DNA from: Bagarius yarrelli
Lineage: Eukaryota > Chordata > Actinopteri > Siluriformes > Sisoridae
Assembly (NCBI GenBank): GCA_005784505.1
Contig: VCAZ01000005.1
Location: 5,025,001-5,089,000 of the forward strand
Length of the DNA: 64,000 bases
Direction of reading: 5' to 3'
Shown in pieces: positions 49,138 through 59,800 of this stretch (position 1 is its first letter; every line of letters begins with the position of its first letter). The notes below the pieces were generated by a model that had not been told where the DNA came from, did no database searches, and saw nothing but the letters and a program-made list of their open reading frames with translations. The position numbers and the translations under genes are program-made.

Positions 49138-52100
49138 GTGCTGCAGACCAGTGGGATGATGGAGGCCCCTCACTCCCAAAGTTTGCATCACAATAGGCAG
49201 TGTAGGCATCGTCTGAATGAGGCGAGAAAATGAAAGAGTTCACGCCTAATGGGTGAAAATGGGTGGGTGGGGGGGTGGACTGACAGAGCAAAAAAAAAAA
49301 GAAACACCACAACCACAGTTTCCCTATTTACCACCACTTCATACACTGGTACAGTTCTTTACTATTTATGACTCCAAAAATACTAATTTGTTAGAACAAT
49401 ATTCTATCATTGTAAGCGTAGGGGGAAAAAACCTCTTCATAGGGAACTGCAAGCATACACTGCTCCCAGCAGCCCTTCAAACACTGGATCACATTAAGAG
49501 ATTTAACCTAAACCCATTTCATTAGGAAAGCAGTTTGAACTGCTCATTACTAAATAATTACACTACCCTCCAAGCTGAGCTCACTAAACACAGAGCAGAC
49601 TCTTTCTGTCAAAGAAAACACAGATGGACGACTTACCGAAACCCTCCTCAGCCCATTGTGTCCAATAATTTCCCTATGAACTGCCGCTACGCTTGGGTTC
49701 TTAAGCTTCCTGCTAGTCTTGAGCAGTGAACTTCAGTACAGACAAAACACCTCCATGCAGCCCTATCCAAAACAACAGCTTTCTTCCTGTTACCCACAAT
49801 CCCCAGCTCAAAGGTCTGGCCCTGCCTCCTTACCCGAGTCTGAATCTTTCTGGTCTCCATTGGCTCCGACGGTGAAGGGAAGTTTCCGCTTAGGAGCCTT
49901 ATCTTTCATGTCTTTGACGCCATCGCTGCGGTCCAATTTAGGAGTCTTGTTTGAAGAGCTTTTATCTTTATCCTGGAAACAGGGGACGGACATGTTAGAC
50001 AAGGCTAACTGTTTAGCCAACGGGTTTAACATACATTAAATGGTACATTTATACAATCAGATCATGAAAAAAAATATCTGGCAACAAAAAGAAATGGAAA
50101 CTTTATCATAATAATAATAAAAGCAATTATTTCCAAATTCAACAAACACAAAAAACGAGTCCCGATTTAATTCTACTTTTTTTTTTTTTTGTTAAATCAT
50201 TTGGAAGCAGCTATTTATCATTGATGAATTATGTGAAATAACACCCACTGTAATGACTGGTTCTGATTATTTCAACAATAAAAATGACCTAGTGCTATAA
50301 CGTGAAAAAGAAGTGGTAGCTCAATGGTTAAAGTGTTGGGATGCTGATCAGAGTCCCAGCACCATTAAGCTGCCACTGCCTCCTAACCCTCAATGCTCAG
50401 TTAAGCTTATAAAAAAAAAAACCCGTAGTACCTCAGTGTGCGTCAGTAAACGCTGACTCGGTTTATTTTGACACTTTTTTGGATTTTAGCTGGTAAAAAA
50501 AAAAAAAAAAAAATGTATTCTTAACTAAATCACCGGGACAAAACTTTGATTGTTGACTGAAACAATGTTTTTAATCTTTAAATGAACAAGGCAAACATTT
50601 GAGCAGGAAGAGCTAAACAGCATTTAATCACAAGCATCACACTAACAGTTCCTACAAGCCTTTAGTCATTACTGTAAAGGTCAGCGTTTCTGTGAGAAGC
50701 CCTGTTTTAGCAGCTGCGACAGTCAAACTCTGAGCTACTTTCACCAAACATACTGCTAATATTTTATTCAAGCTTTGAGCCCAGAATCGTCTATGCGGTT
50801 TAATTACGTTTTATACTAAAGATTCTTTTTTGTTTTGAATTGATTTTATTCTTCTTGCATTAAATTGCTTATGCATTTGCATTTGGGTGTGTGGGGTGGG
50901 GGGTGTTTCCGGGGGACTATTTCCCCCCTGTCTGGTGTATTAAATAGTACTCCTGCTCTGAGAAAAAATAATGGCGCTTTAATGATTAGCTGCCTTAGCT
51001 GACAAATGTTTTCTGTTCAGTGCTTGATAACATTTCTGCCACGTGAACTGGGTAAAAGTCTATTAAGCCGATACACCGGTTTAAGACTTTAGTCTGTAGT
51101 CTAGACCTCAAAGTATCAGACCATGAGTGAAAACACAACAGTGCAGTTCTTTTGAAAACACAGACAGTAGTGATGCTTTACTACTGTAAATTTTTTCCCC
51201 AGATGTCCTTTGGCATCATAATAAATTAAAAAACTTTCATGCACGACATCAGATGCAATTAAAACGAGCTTTATTTGATGATCACATTAAACATCAGAAC
51301 ACTTTGGCTTTAACCGAGTGGCTGCTTTCAGTTTTTCACCCTCTGTGCTGTGGCTGAAGAGACTACGGCAGAACGATCAGCTGACAGGAAGTAAACTGTA
51401 AGTCAGACAATCCCTCTTTACAACTGTGGTAAACAAAAAGGCATCTCAGCATTTTTTAATCCGCTTTATTCATCATTCAGTTATAAACCGTTCAGTTTGG
51501 ACGAGAATGTGTCCATGATGGTCTAACACTTGTGTTTATGGTGGACAGGATGTGTGTGTTCCATGTTTTGTGCGCATGAAGAAATGTTTTTCTGCTTAGC
51601 ACAGCTGTAAGTTGTACCGATTATATGAGTAAATATTTTTCGATCAGTCGGATTGTTTTCCTCGATCTTCTTTTATTAAAGAGGCATTTACACCCACGGC
51701 ACCGTTTCTCATATGTTTCTTCTAATATTTTCCTGCTTTTTTTTTTTTGGAATTCCACAAATTCCAAGATTAGACGTTTCTTAATTGTTTTAACTGGCCA
51801 ACAACCACACCGAAAGAAGTATCAGAGATCTCATTTCCCCCAGTTCTGGGGAACTGATGTGAAGAGTGACTGATGCTCTTGATCTGTATCCGCAGAGTTC
51901 TGCTGCCACCTGACTAGATAACTTGTACACACACACACACACAAAGTATATTTCTAGGAGCTGGCGAATTCTCTGTTGTTTCCATGTTCTTTCCTTGATC
52001 CTATTTGTATTTTACAGTTATATAATCGAGTGAAAATGACGAGCTCACGAATTTCCTCTAATCAACGCTTTGTAATCATCCTCGGAGACGAAGTCTTTAA

Positions 52101-53442
52101 GAGCAGCTCTACTGGGAATCCTGACGCTACTATTACATCATCATAATATATGAATAAACACTTCTGCGATGTATGGTGTGTTTTTTTTTTTCTTTTTTGC
52201 CGCCTTTTGTTTTTCCCGAGACAGCCGAGACAGCTGGAGCTCTGGCAGGCTGCTGGCAGCGCTAATGAAGGCTAATTAAGGAGCTCTTTGTGGAAGCTGC
52301 ACATGGCAAGATAAGGTTGAGCAGGAATGCAGCGTGGCGCTGTTCCCACAGTCTGCCTCTCTCGCCGCCTCCCTCTCTCCCTCCTTCCCAACACCAATAA
52401 CACTCCCAATGTCATGAGACCATGATGTCAGCGCCTGCACACACCGCCTTACTGTATGCTAACTGAACAGTGTGCGGTGGGGAAATGTGGATCACATGAC
52501 CAGACTGTGTGTGACTGCGTTTGTAGACTAGACCAGATTATACCAACACACTCATGTATAATCCACAGAATTAGTGCTGCATATAGGATGTATATAGTGC
52601 TGGTTATAATTTTACATACTTTAACAACTGCGCATTATCTATACACATACTATACACATGCATACTATAAACTATAGTAGCGAGGTAAAGAAATCAATAA
52701 GTATAGATAAATAAAAACATATTTTAGTATTTTGTGTGTGTATTTATAAAAAACATATGCTTTAGATACATCATTTAATAAAAACAGGGCAGTACAGCAT
52801 CTATGCAGTGCAGCATTCGCATGCGTCTGAGAGAAACACATGGTAAAGCAGTAGAAATCCACGCAGAGAGACGGAAACTGAAAACCAGGCAGAACGGAAT
52901 GACAGCTGCGAGCCGCCGTTTGGCTTCAAAGCTGCGTGCGTGAGTGAGTGGCTGTGTTTAGTGACTGGTCACCTAGCAATGCTCTCGTGCGCGCTCGCTC
53001 GCTCACTCACTCACTCACTCTCGCTCTCGCTCACTCTCGCTCCCGCCCTCCCCCTTGCAGTGTCTGATGCAATCCTGCCCAGAACTCTGTACATACACAT
53101 ACACACGCGAGCAAAAAACCGTGTGCGCTGGAATTATACGTCTGAGGCTAACCACTGATCCAATCTCATCATCGCTCTCCATTACATTTACAGCTTTTGG
53201 CAGACGCCCTTATCCAGAGCGCCTTACATTTATCTCATTTATACAACTGAGCGATTGAGGGTTTAGGGGCCTTGCTCAGGGGCCCAGCAGTGGTGGCTTG
53301 GTGGAGCTGGGAATCCAACCCACAATCTTCGGGTTGGTAGTCCAACACCTTAACCATGAGCCACCACTTCTCTCCTTCATCTGGATATAACGCAAAGAAA
53401 GAATAAACACAACTAGTCACACAGGATTAGCAGGAAGAACAT

Positions 53443-53482
<40 letters not shown>

Positions 53483-53763
53483 TGCTGAATTTAGGTCAGA
53501 ATCAATGCAGCAGGAGCTCTTTCCCGAATCCAGTGTCAGACTGTCTCCTAACCGCACCTAATGGTTTTATCAGGTCATTATGATGAGCTCTGTGTGATGA
53601 CTGTAACTCAATCTCACCTTCTTCCCACCCTGCTTCTCCACCATGTCGGTGCTGAGTGGGAAGTCCTCCAGCTGGGGGGTTTTAGAACCCCCACCCTTGG
53701 GCATCGTTCAGCTCTCGCCACGCCAAACCACATTCACGCCTCCATCGCGTCGTCATCGACCGT
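34037..53763 (-). CDS. ankrd11: ankrd11: ankyrin-repeat chromatin co-regulator (complete coding sequence)
   Basis: Coding exons 53618-53704, 49834-49972, 43990-44163, 43089-43289, 42783-42925, 42521-42665, 35402-42432, 35186-35284, 34865-35008, 34686-34778 and 34037-34222 join in phase to 8442 nt: 2813 aa plus stop, against about 2663 in human. GT-AG holds at every junction. The ATG has an in-frame TGA six bases upstream. Order: basic N-terminus; about four ankyrin repeats (residues about 163-290); a long disordered Lys/Asp/Glu/Ser-rich middle with NLS-like KKKRKKETK; an acidic run (about 1973-2009); and the conserved C-terminal region from about 2530 to the end VNDDFVLLPA. The C-terminus matches ANKRD11 rather than ANKRD12. 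In mammals the nuclear protein binds p160 coactivators and HDACs, and its loss causes KBG syndrome. The span includes 59 nt of 5'UTR at 53705-53763. Confidence 0.97.
34686..34778 (-). CDS. ankrd11: ankrd11 penultimate coding exon
   Basis: A 93-nt, phase-0 exon of 31 codons (GDENKSVRDRFNARQFISWI through DDKYDRMK), with acceptor TAACAG|GGAGAC and donor ATGAAG|GTGAGG. Confidence 0.97.
34865..35008 (-). CDS. ankrd11: ankrd11 coding exon, third from 3' end
   Basis: A 144-nt, phase-0 exon of 48 codons, beginning EKLIVSCEQEVLRVHCRAAR and ending YNMPSESQ. Acceptor ACATAG|GAAAAA, donor AGCCAG|GTAACA. Confidence 0.97.
35186..35284 (-). CDS. ankrd11: ankrd11 coding exon, fourth from 3' end
   Basis: A 99-nt, phase-0 exon of 33 codons (IAPPPSLSEPLKELFRQQEA to LRLQHSIER), with acceptor CCTGCAG|ATTGCA and donor GAGCGG|GTCAGT. 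Confidence 0.97.
35402..42432 (-). CDS. ankrd11: ankrd11 giant exon (7031 nt)
   Basis: One exon encodes residues 297-2640. The acceptor is TTCCACCAG|AATCGT at 42432 and the donor CCAGTG|GTAAGA at 35402, so the true exon starts 191 nt upstream of the first internal Met (42241) and stops before the ORF's read-through RIIFYTVTLAML. Content: the conserved block around VDDKHLLKKDFRKD, NLS-like KKKRKKETK (about 41930), a long KDK/KEK-rich charged region (about 38.4-41.4 kb), PRPDQNRPTGVPTP (about 38170), the acidic run at 37293-37403, RMTRNRAQMLANQSKQ (about 35930) and the start of the C-terminal domain (EKRKILCYITPQAPQCYAEY). The many plus-strand and other-frame ORFs across it are shadows. Confidence 0.98.
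42521..42665 (-). CDS. ankrd11: ankrd11 ankyrin exon 3
   Basis: A 145-nt exon encoding VVKLLLRYGGDPCQSNRRGE and the last ankyrin repeat, ending with a Ser-rich TYTSSESSS. Acceptor TTTTTTAG|GTGGTG (preceded by a long T run), donor CATCAG|GTATGA. The Glu codon is split with the giant exon. Confidence 0.96.
42783..42925 (-). CDS. ankrd11: ankrd11 ankyrin exon 2
   Basis: A 143-nt exon encoding the ankyrin cores GWTALHEACNRGYYEVAKQL and DTPLHDASNNGHFK. Acceptor TTCTTCAG|GATGGA, donor TTCAAA|GTAAGA. Confidence 0.97.
43089..43289 (-). CDS. ankrd11: ankrd11 ankyrin exon 1
   Basis: A 201-nt exon encoding residues about 134-200: QKGTPNSASKTKDKVNKRNE, then the first ankyrin repeat (RGETRLHRAAIRGEVRRIKE to GADVNVKDFA). 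Acceptor TATTTAG|ACACAA, donor TTGCAG|GTGAGT. Confidence 0.97.
43990..44163 (-). CDS. ankrd11: ankrd11 coding exon 3
   Basis: A 174-nt exon encoding residues about 76-133: a basic KQGPERKRIKKEP segment, then FGMGMPGIRAGYPLSERQQV and LLMQMTAEES. Acceptor TACACAG|AGAAGC. The donor is GTGCGC, weaker than its neighbours. Confidence 0.95.
46655..46800 (+). mobile_element. tRNA-derived SINE in ankrd11 intron
   Basis: Plus strand: agtggtagctcacaggataa (A-box region), gtgagttcgacccccagc (B-box), gggcccctgagcaaggccct. The tail is truncated. Confidence 0.7.
47111..47165. repeat. (GA)n microsatellite
   Basis: About 55 bp of almost pure GA. Confidence 0.95.
47621..47676. repeat. (TG)n microsatellite
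   Basis: Twenty-eight TG units without interruption. Confidence 0.95.
49099..49134. repeat. (GA)n microsatellite
   Basis: Pure GA tract inside an ankrd11 intron. Confidence 0.95.
49834..49972 (-). CDS. ankrd11: ankrd11 coding exon 2
   Basis: A 139-nt exon encoding residues 30-76, DKDKSSSNKTPKLDRSDGVK through KRKLPFTVGANGDQKDSDS. Acceptor TTTCCAG|GATAAA, donor CTCGG|GTAAGG. Confidence 0.96.
50307..50445 (+). mobile_element. Degenerate tRNA-derived SINE
   Basis: Carries agtggtagctcaatggttaa, gagtcccagcaccattaagc and cctaaccctcaatgctcagt, matching the family at 17098 with deletions. Confidence 0.6.
53180..53372 (-). mobile_element. tRNA-derived SINE, well preserved
   Basis: Minus strand: AGTGGTGGCTCATGGTTAAG (A-box region), GTGGGTTGGATTCCCAGC (B-box region), GGGCCCCTGAGCAAGGCCCC, and a full tail with GGATAAGGGCGTCTGCCAAA. 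This is the best-preserved copy of the family in the window. Confidence 0.8.
53618..53763 (-). CDS. ankrd11: ankrd11 start-codon exon
   Basis: The exon runs from acceptor CCATCTCAG|ACGGTC (53763) to donor AAGAAG|GTGAGA (53618). The first 59 nt are 5'UTR. ATG at 53704-53702 begins MPKGGGSKTPQLEDFPLSTD and ends KQGGKK (29 codons), the conserved ANKRD11 N-terminus. A TGA lies in frame six bases upstream of the ATG, fixing the start. The acceptor implies at least one further non-coding 5' exon at higher coordinates. Confidence 0.95.
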
Positions 53764-54901
53764 CTGAGATGGACAGAGAAAGAGAAAAAGAAAGAAGGGG
53801 AGAGACATTAGCACCTGTTTGTCTGCCTTCCCAGAAAAAAAGCTTTTCTGCTCAGTCACACAACCTCAAGCTTCCCATTTCCAGCAATTACACACAGCTC
53901 GGCTGTCTCGCTCTCTTAGCAATGCCCTTTAAGTGTAGGTTAGCTTTGATTTCCAAACCCGTGGCATTTTGTAAAAATGCAGTTAAATGAAAAAAAAAAA
54001 AACAAGCTGGGGGAAAAATACAGCTGGAATAAAACCCTGACCCAGATGATGAAGTTTTCCATTAATTTCCTGGGCCATGATTACACAGTAACAGTATGGA
54101 ACAATGTTACATTTGCATGTTTCTATTTAGAGGACACGTTTATGTAAATGGATTTACGACAGAGAGCCCATAGCTGAGCAGTCGAGCTTAAAGGGTTCAG
54201 CGGCTCGATGAAAGTCGCAACAACCTTTAAACGACGGAGCTTTATTTAGAGACCAGACACATTATAGCGTGTTAGCATCCATATCGCAACGTGGATCTGC
54301 AATAGTCACAGAGAGGGATTAGGATTTTGTGTTTTGGTCAAGAGGAAAAAAAACCAAAACGAAAGTACCTGCCACTTTACCCCTGACTCAAGGAGAATTA
54401 TTTAAAGTATCCACAATAAGATTTCTGAAGGTTTTTGCGATTTATCCTTATAAATACGATAAACGGTGGGAGTTCTTGGAAGCTCATTTAACGCCGCCCA
54501 CGGGAATATAAGGGTGTGCAAATTTGTGTAGCCTTGCAAAAATGTTCTTCACCTGTTGTGTACGGCTTGAGGTTGAGGCTACAGTATGTAGCCTATATAA
54601 ACAAAATGTATTGAATACAGAGTGTATAGTGTCGTGCGGCCCTTGCCAATACACAGCCCTACTGTAACAGTACCCCAATGGTTTCCTGAAGAATCAGAGC
54701 TGCGAGAGATTTCATCATTTTGGGTTGTCATGCATCTGCAGAGGAAAACTGCTTAAAACAGCAAAGTCACTTGGGCTTTAATATAAAAAAAAGTAATCAG
54801 CAGACAGAAAGAAAGACTGGGTCTTCATTTATTATGCTGGTGAGATCACAGGATATTAACCTTGAGAGCAAGACTGAGAGACTTGGCACACTATAGTGAA
54901 C

Positions 54902-54936
<35 letters not shown>

Positions 54937-55689
54937 GAAAGACTAGCAGGGCCTTTAACATGGATACCCGCTTGCTCTCCAGCTCCTGTGTATTCCAGCT
55001 GTGCTAAAAAGCATCCTCTCCCCTGTACCAAGCGCCGGCGCGATATGGAACATGAATAAATCATACGGCTAGAGGGCCGTAATAATTCTCCCTGCCCCAG
55101 TGTAATTTCTCCAGAGTGCTGTGCGTAACAGAAAACAGCTCCTCCCTCGATTCCGCTCTGTTTCTCCATCTCCCTCTTGCCCTCCTTCTCTCCCTCCTTT
55201 CCTTCCCAGGAACGCTGGCACTAAGTTGCGATGTGGCGCCACACACGTCCTTCTGCAGCTCTCCTACAGCTATTTATATCTGCTCCTGGTGCGCATGTGC
55301 GTGCACACAGACACGCACACACACTTAAAATACAGCTTGTCTCTCTTCCCGGCACAGAGGAACGTGACATGTGTCCTTGCAAAAACACGCAGACTGCGAA
55401 TTTCAAAGCGGCTGAAAGGTCAAAGTCGGTGATTGAGATCAACAGAAGCACATACACGCTTACACACTTTCCTGAAAATAGGCCGACGAATGTTCTGGAA
55501 CAATCCATGCAACTCAAGCTTATTTTAATCCGAGAGTTTGTGCATCATGTTGGGGAAACTAAACGGATTTCATTATAGGAGCGTGCCATTACTCATCTAC
55601 AGGGAGTGTGTGTGAGCTCTGTGTGTGTGTCATGTAGATAATTTTTCCGTTAGTGAGATATTCCTGTGTCCCCAACTATGATTGGGGCT

Positions 55690-56010
55690 GTGAATTGGCA
55701 AGGGCCTTACGATATCATGCATATCACGATACATGGGTTACGACACAACACAATAGCACACGATGTTCTGCAACACAAAACATACCGCAATATTTTAAAT
55801 AAAATATATGTAAAAACAAATAAATAAAAATATGACAACTACAAAGCCAGAGACGACCCTTTTGAGACAATGACCGTATGTCAGCAACAACTACACAGGA
55901 AGTCGTTTCACACACATGCGCACACACACACACTCACACACAGGGTTTTAATGACAGATCTAAGTAAATCTAATTAAAATATATACCGATACTAGAGATT
56001 AGACCATCAA
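55690..56010. mobile_element. Degenerate non-autonomous DNA element (copy B)
   Basis: Carries ggcaagggccttacgatatc, atcacgatacatgggttacg, a caatattt-rich centre and a terminal cgatactagag region, in the same order as 12110-12330. Confidence 0.5.
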
Positions 56011-56264
56011 TAAATTATCACGATAGTTAGCTGTACCGCTGTTTATAGTTATGAGACCATCATATTTAAACTTTTCAGTTGTTGTTTTTGACGAGGGTTC
56101 TTTGGTCTACTGTGTGTTATTCAAGTGTGTTTTGGGAACTTTTTGTTAAATGGTAGGATGGAGGGGCACACATGCCTGAGAGGAAACGGTTACGCTCACG
56201 CTTCATTTCCTTAGTCTTCTTGCTCAATCATAAATAACAGAACGTCTGGCATAAAGTGTGTGTG

Positions 56265-56475
56265 CTTTCGCTCTGCATGGATTCTGCCGCCAACATTAAT
56301 TTCTCCAACAAGGCCTACTTTCTGCACTGTACCATACCATACAGGGAGTTTTTCCTTGCCACAGTCACCACCGGTTTACTTATTAGGGACAAACTTACAC
56401 TTTTACTCTCACTGTTACCGCTTTCTGTGTAAAGCGGCTTTGGCACAATGTCTGTTTTTAAAAGCGCTACACAAA
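56265..56475 (+). mobile_element. Dispersed fish repeat (copy 3)
   Basis: Contains acagggagtttttccttgcc, cttacacttttactctcact, gcggctttggcacaatgtct and the end aaaagcgctacacaaa, matching 19800-20050. Confidence 0.65.
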
Positions 56476-56562
56476 CAAATATATTCATATATATATATAT
56501 ATATATTCATATATTCATATCATATACATACATACATACATACATATATAATAATAATAATA

Positions 56563-56815
56563 TTCAATTCATTGTCATTGTGCAAGGTACGTGTACAGAG
56601 CCAATGAAATACATTTTTTCGCATATCCCATCTTAGTAAGTTGGGGGTCAGAGCGCAGGGTCAGCTATGATACAGCGCCCCTGGAGCAGGAGGGGTTAAG
56701 GGTCTTGCTCAAGGACCCAACAGTGGTTGGCTTGCCGGAGGTGGGGCTTGAACCCAGGTGTTTCTGGTCTTCAGATCAGCAACTCAGCACCTTAACCATT
56801 TGAGCCACCCTGCCC
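56563..56815 (-). mobile_element. tRNA-derived SINE, second copy of the 7138 family
   Basis: Nearly identical to 7138-7380 along its length (for example cggaggtggggcttgaaccc and cttaaccatttgagccaccc). Flanked by TA-rich simple repeats on both sides. Confidence 0.8.
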
Positions 56816-59800
56816 CTACATATATATATATATATGTACGTACGTATGTGTATATATATATATATGTATTATATGTATGTGTGTGTGTATGCATATGTAT
56901 GTGTGTGTATGCATATGTATGCGTGTGTGCATGTATGTATATACACATATACATAGATATATTTCATATATGAAATAATAATAGTTATTAAATACATACC
57001 AACAGTATTAGTTATATTTAATTCCATGTTTAATGTGACATTTAAAAGTGGGCGTGGCTAACTCACATGCACCGTGCGTGAGTAAGACCAGCGCTGCATC
57101 CCAGCCCTGCTTCTTATATGGAGGAAAATATATATTCCAATGCTTTTGCATCCTTTTGCAATTCTAGTTGGTTATTGATGTTGGATGTAACGTTCTGGAA
57201 TTGTGGAACCCGTATCACTTATGTCAGATATTAAAATGGTGTTGAATACTGTAGAAAGGAAGCAGCTGTACTGACCCGCAAAACAAACAGATGAGGATTT
57301 TTTATGTTTACATATTTATATTTTTATATTTACGATTTGCCCTGCTATTTAATTGGTATTTATTTTATACCTGTGAAAAGATGTTAACTGAGGAAAGTTT
57401 ATAATAACGTTCGTCCACACAACTGTACAATGTGGACATACAGTGGAATTAGTTGTTAAAGTATAGTAAGTTTTATTTTACTATATTTATTAAAGCCCAA
57501 ATAAAAGGAAAAAAAAGTAATATAAAGATAATATAAAGACCTTTTTGTGATCTTCCGGTATTACCAACTCTTTAAAGAGTTTTGCGTGCGGAATCTCTTG
57601 CTACTTGAGTTGTACTACATTTGAGTTTGAAGGTATTTTCCTGACCGAAAGTGCATTCTATAGACTATGACTCAGGGTAGTATGAATGAAATTCAGACCT
57701 ACTACCTCCGCCATGTTGATATTATGTGAGGTTCATGTCACTGCCCGAACTTAAAAGTAAATAATGTTTAACTTGGATGATTATTAGTGCAATTTAACTG
57801 TAAGCAACAATGTTTTTTGTCCTAAAACTGCAGCGTCGTGGCTACTCGCCATTTTTGAATAATAAAGTACCATGTGTGTTACAGAACCCGGGTGGAAGTT
57901 GTATGTCATCAGGGAACTTTACAAAAAATGTTCTTGTATATTAAGAATTGGGACATACTACTTACCAATACTACTATAATTAGTATTGTACACTATAGAA
58001 GTATACAATTTCAGACACAGCGTTTAAGACTAATAACGTCAACTCCTAGCCTATAAACTGGAACCACATAAAACATAACCATCACCTGGATTTACACCCC
58101 GGAAATGATGCAAGCGACTTCTGTAGCTTATGTTAATAGTCTACGGTAACTTTTGTTGTTTATGTTTAAGTTCTAGCTGAGAGTTTACTTGCTGTTGGAG
58201 ACTTTCAGGCAAAAATATGAGTGAGGTTTGAGTTTAGGGCTTTTCCTCTGGTCTGCTGACAGTGCAGACAGGCCAAATACAAAAAGCTGCATTTAATCCT
58301 GCTGTCCAAACCAGCTCCTCCCTCTGGATCACACGCAAAGCACACAGATGTATACGCTCAATTTCCTTTTAATAGGCGTCAGCAACAAATCGGTTAATGA
58401 AACAAAACAGCCCCTGAGCTGAGAGACAGAAGTGTAATAGTCCCGGGAAAATAGTTGTCTTCAGGGATTCGTTTATTTCCATAACTAGGACAAATTTCTC
58501 TTATCGAGCCCTTTTCCGGTCTGGTTCATGTCCCGGCACAGAGCTCCGAATACACTGCTCGGCGGCTTTAAACAGTGCCTGATGTATTAACAGTTTTTGT
58601 GAGTGTATAGTGGCTAAATCAGTGCGAAATGTGTCACGGCGCTGGAACAGAATCGAAAGGAGGGATGGGGATTTTACGGACCTGCTTTCTCTTCATTTTC
58701 CCTTATCTTTCCCCTCCGCTGTCTGCGGTCAGATAGAGGCCACGGCTTCGGCTCACTGCAGGACGTCTCATTCTGTCACTCTCTCGCACGAACAGGGACA
58801 CACACACACACACACACTGAGCGCAGCACTAATACGGGCCGGTTCTGGTGATGGCAAATGCCCTCAAGATGAAAGGGCATGCTGGCCCGCTTCCACAACA
58901 AACTCCCTTCAGCACGTCTTCTCTGCTCTTGTATTCCAGAGGGAGCGAGTGCACCTGTCCCTCATGCCTCTGATGGAAAATAGCTCCGGCTCAGCAGCTG
59001 CACCGAGTCAATGGGCATGAGACAGGGTGGCTGTGTGGGTGTCTGGGTGTTTACACACATAGACGAATAGAAAGGCGAAGGCTCCTCGTCTTCTTTTACT
59101 TTAGTATGCAACTGTGTTTTCGTAACAATGTCGAGAGAGGGGGTTTATGGGTAATCCTGGCACACAGAGGCACTCTGGCATGACCACCTGTGCATGACAC
59201 ATCCTGTGTCTCTCTGGTGGTATGTGTCAGCCTTCACCTTTTAAACTGGTCCTTATCGAGAGTAATATAAACAAAACTGTCCTGCCAACCTTCAACCGGC
59301 TGCAGATCTCTTCCTTAAAACTCACAACTGAAACTAATAAAAACCTCCCGTTTAACCTGATTGGCTGGTGTCAATAGGCAAACACTAAAATTTTTACATA
59401 TGTTTCAAAAACGGACGCGTTTTCATAGTAAGGCATAAAATGATCACATTACCGTTATCATAGGCTTGATTAAAATTCGGAGATTTCGGAATGCCGCAAG
59501 AATACTGCGGGTCATGTGACAAGAACCAACCAATCAGCTTCCTCACATTTTCCATCATTGGAAACCTCAGTGGAAAAATAAAGGAACAGCTCATCGTTGT
59601 GTTTTTTTTTCTTTTGCTTGTAAATAAATTCTGTAGCAGAGTTGCAGCAAGGGTGGAAATCCACTGCTGAAATGTCCTTAAAAGAGCACAGTTGATGGTT
59701 GCTTGGCAACGACATAAGCTTCCCTAACGCCTTGAAAAGAAGGAGAAAGCATTGCGCCTAGCGCTTTTCATGTGTTTTCAGGCGTGACCTTTGAGAGTAT

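Larger units (their letters stand above)
44164..49833. other. ankrd11 intron between coding exons 2 and 3
   Basis: Contains a tRNA-SINE (46655-46800), a GA tract (47111-47165), a TG tract (47621-47676) and a second GA tract (49099-49134). It also has a complex, non-repetitive stretch at about 48480-48660 that may be regulatory. The remaining sequence holds no splice-supported exon. Confidence 0.6.
49973..53617. other. ankrd11 intron after the start-codon exon
   Basis: Contains a degenerate tRNA-SINE (50307-50445), a full tRNA-SINE (53180-53372), a TG tract (53446-53480) and a CTC/CTCG-rich stretch at 52985-53050. A complex homeobox/GATA-motif stretch lies at 52215-52350. No additional exon is supported. 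Confidence 0.6.

Noticed and set aside
49619..49735. Possible extra minus-strand exon ending at a strong GTAAGT donor near 49632
   Set aside because: The only upstream acceptor candidate lacks a pyrimidine tract, and inserting it between two in-phase ankrd11 exons has no homology support.
6470..56815. tRNA-like A and B boxes as functional tRNA genes
   Set aside because: No intact cloverleaf with a proper acceptor stem could be folded by eye; the shared bodies and tails show these are SINEs.
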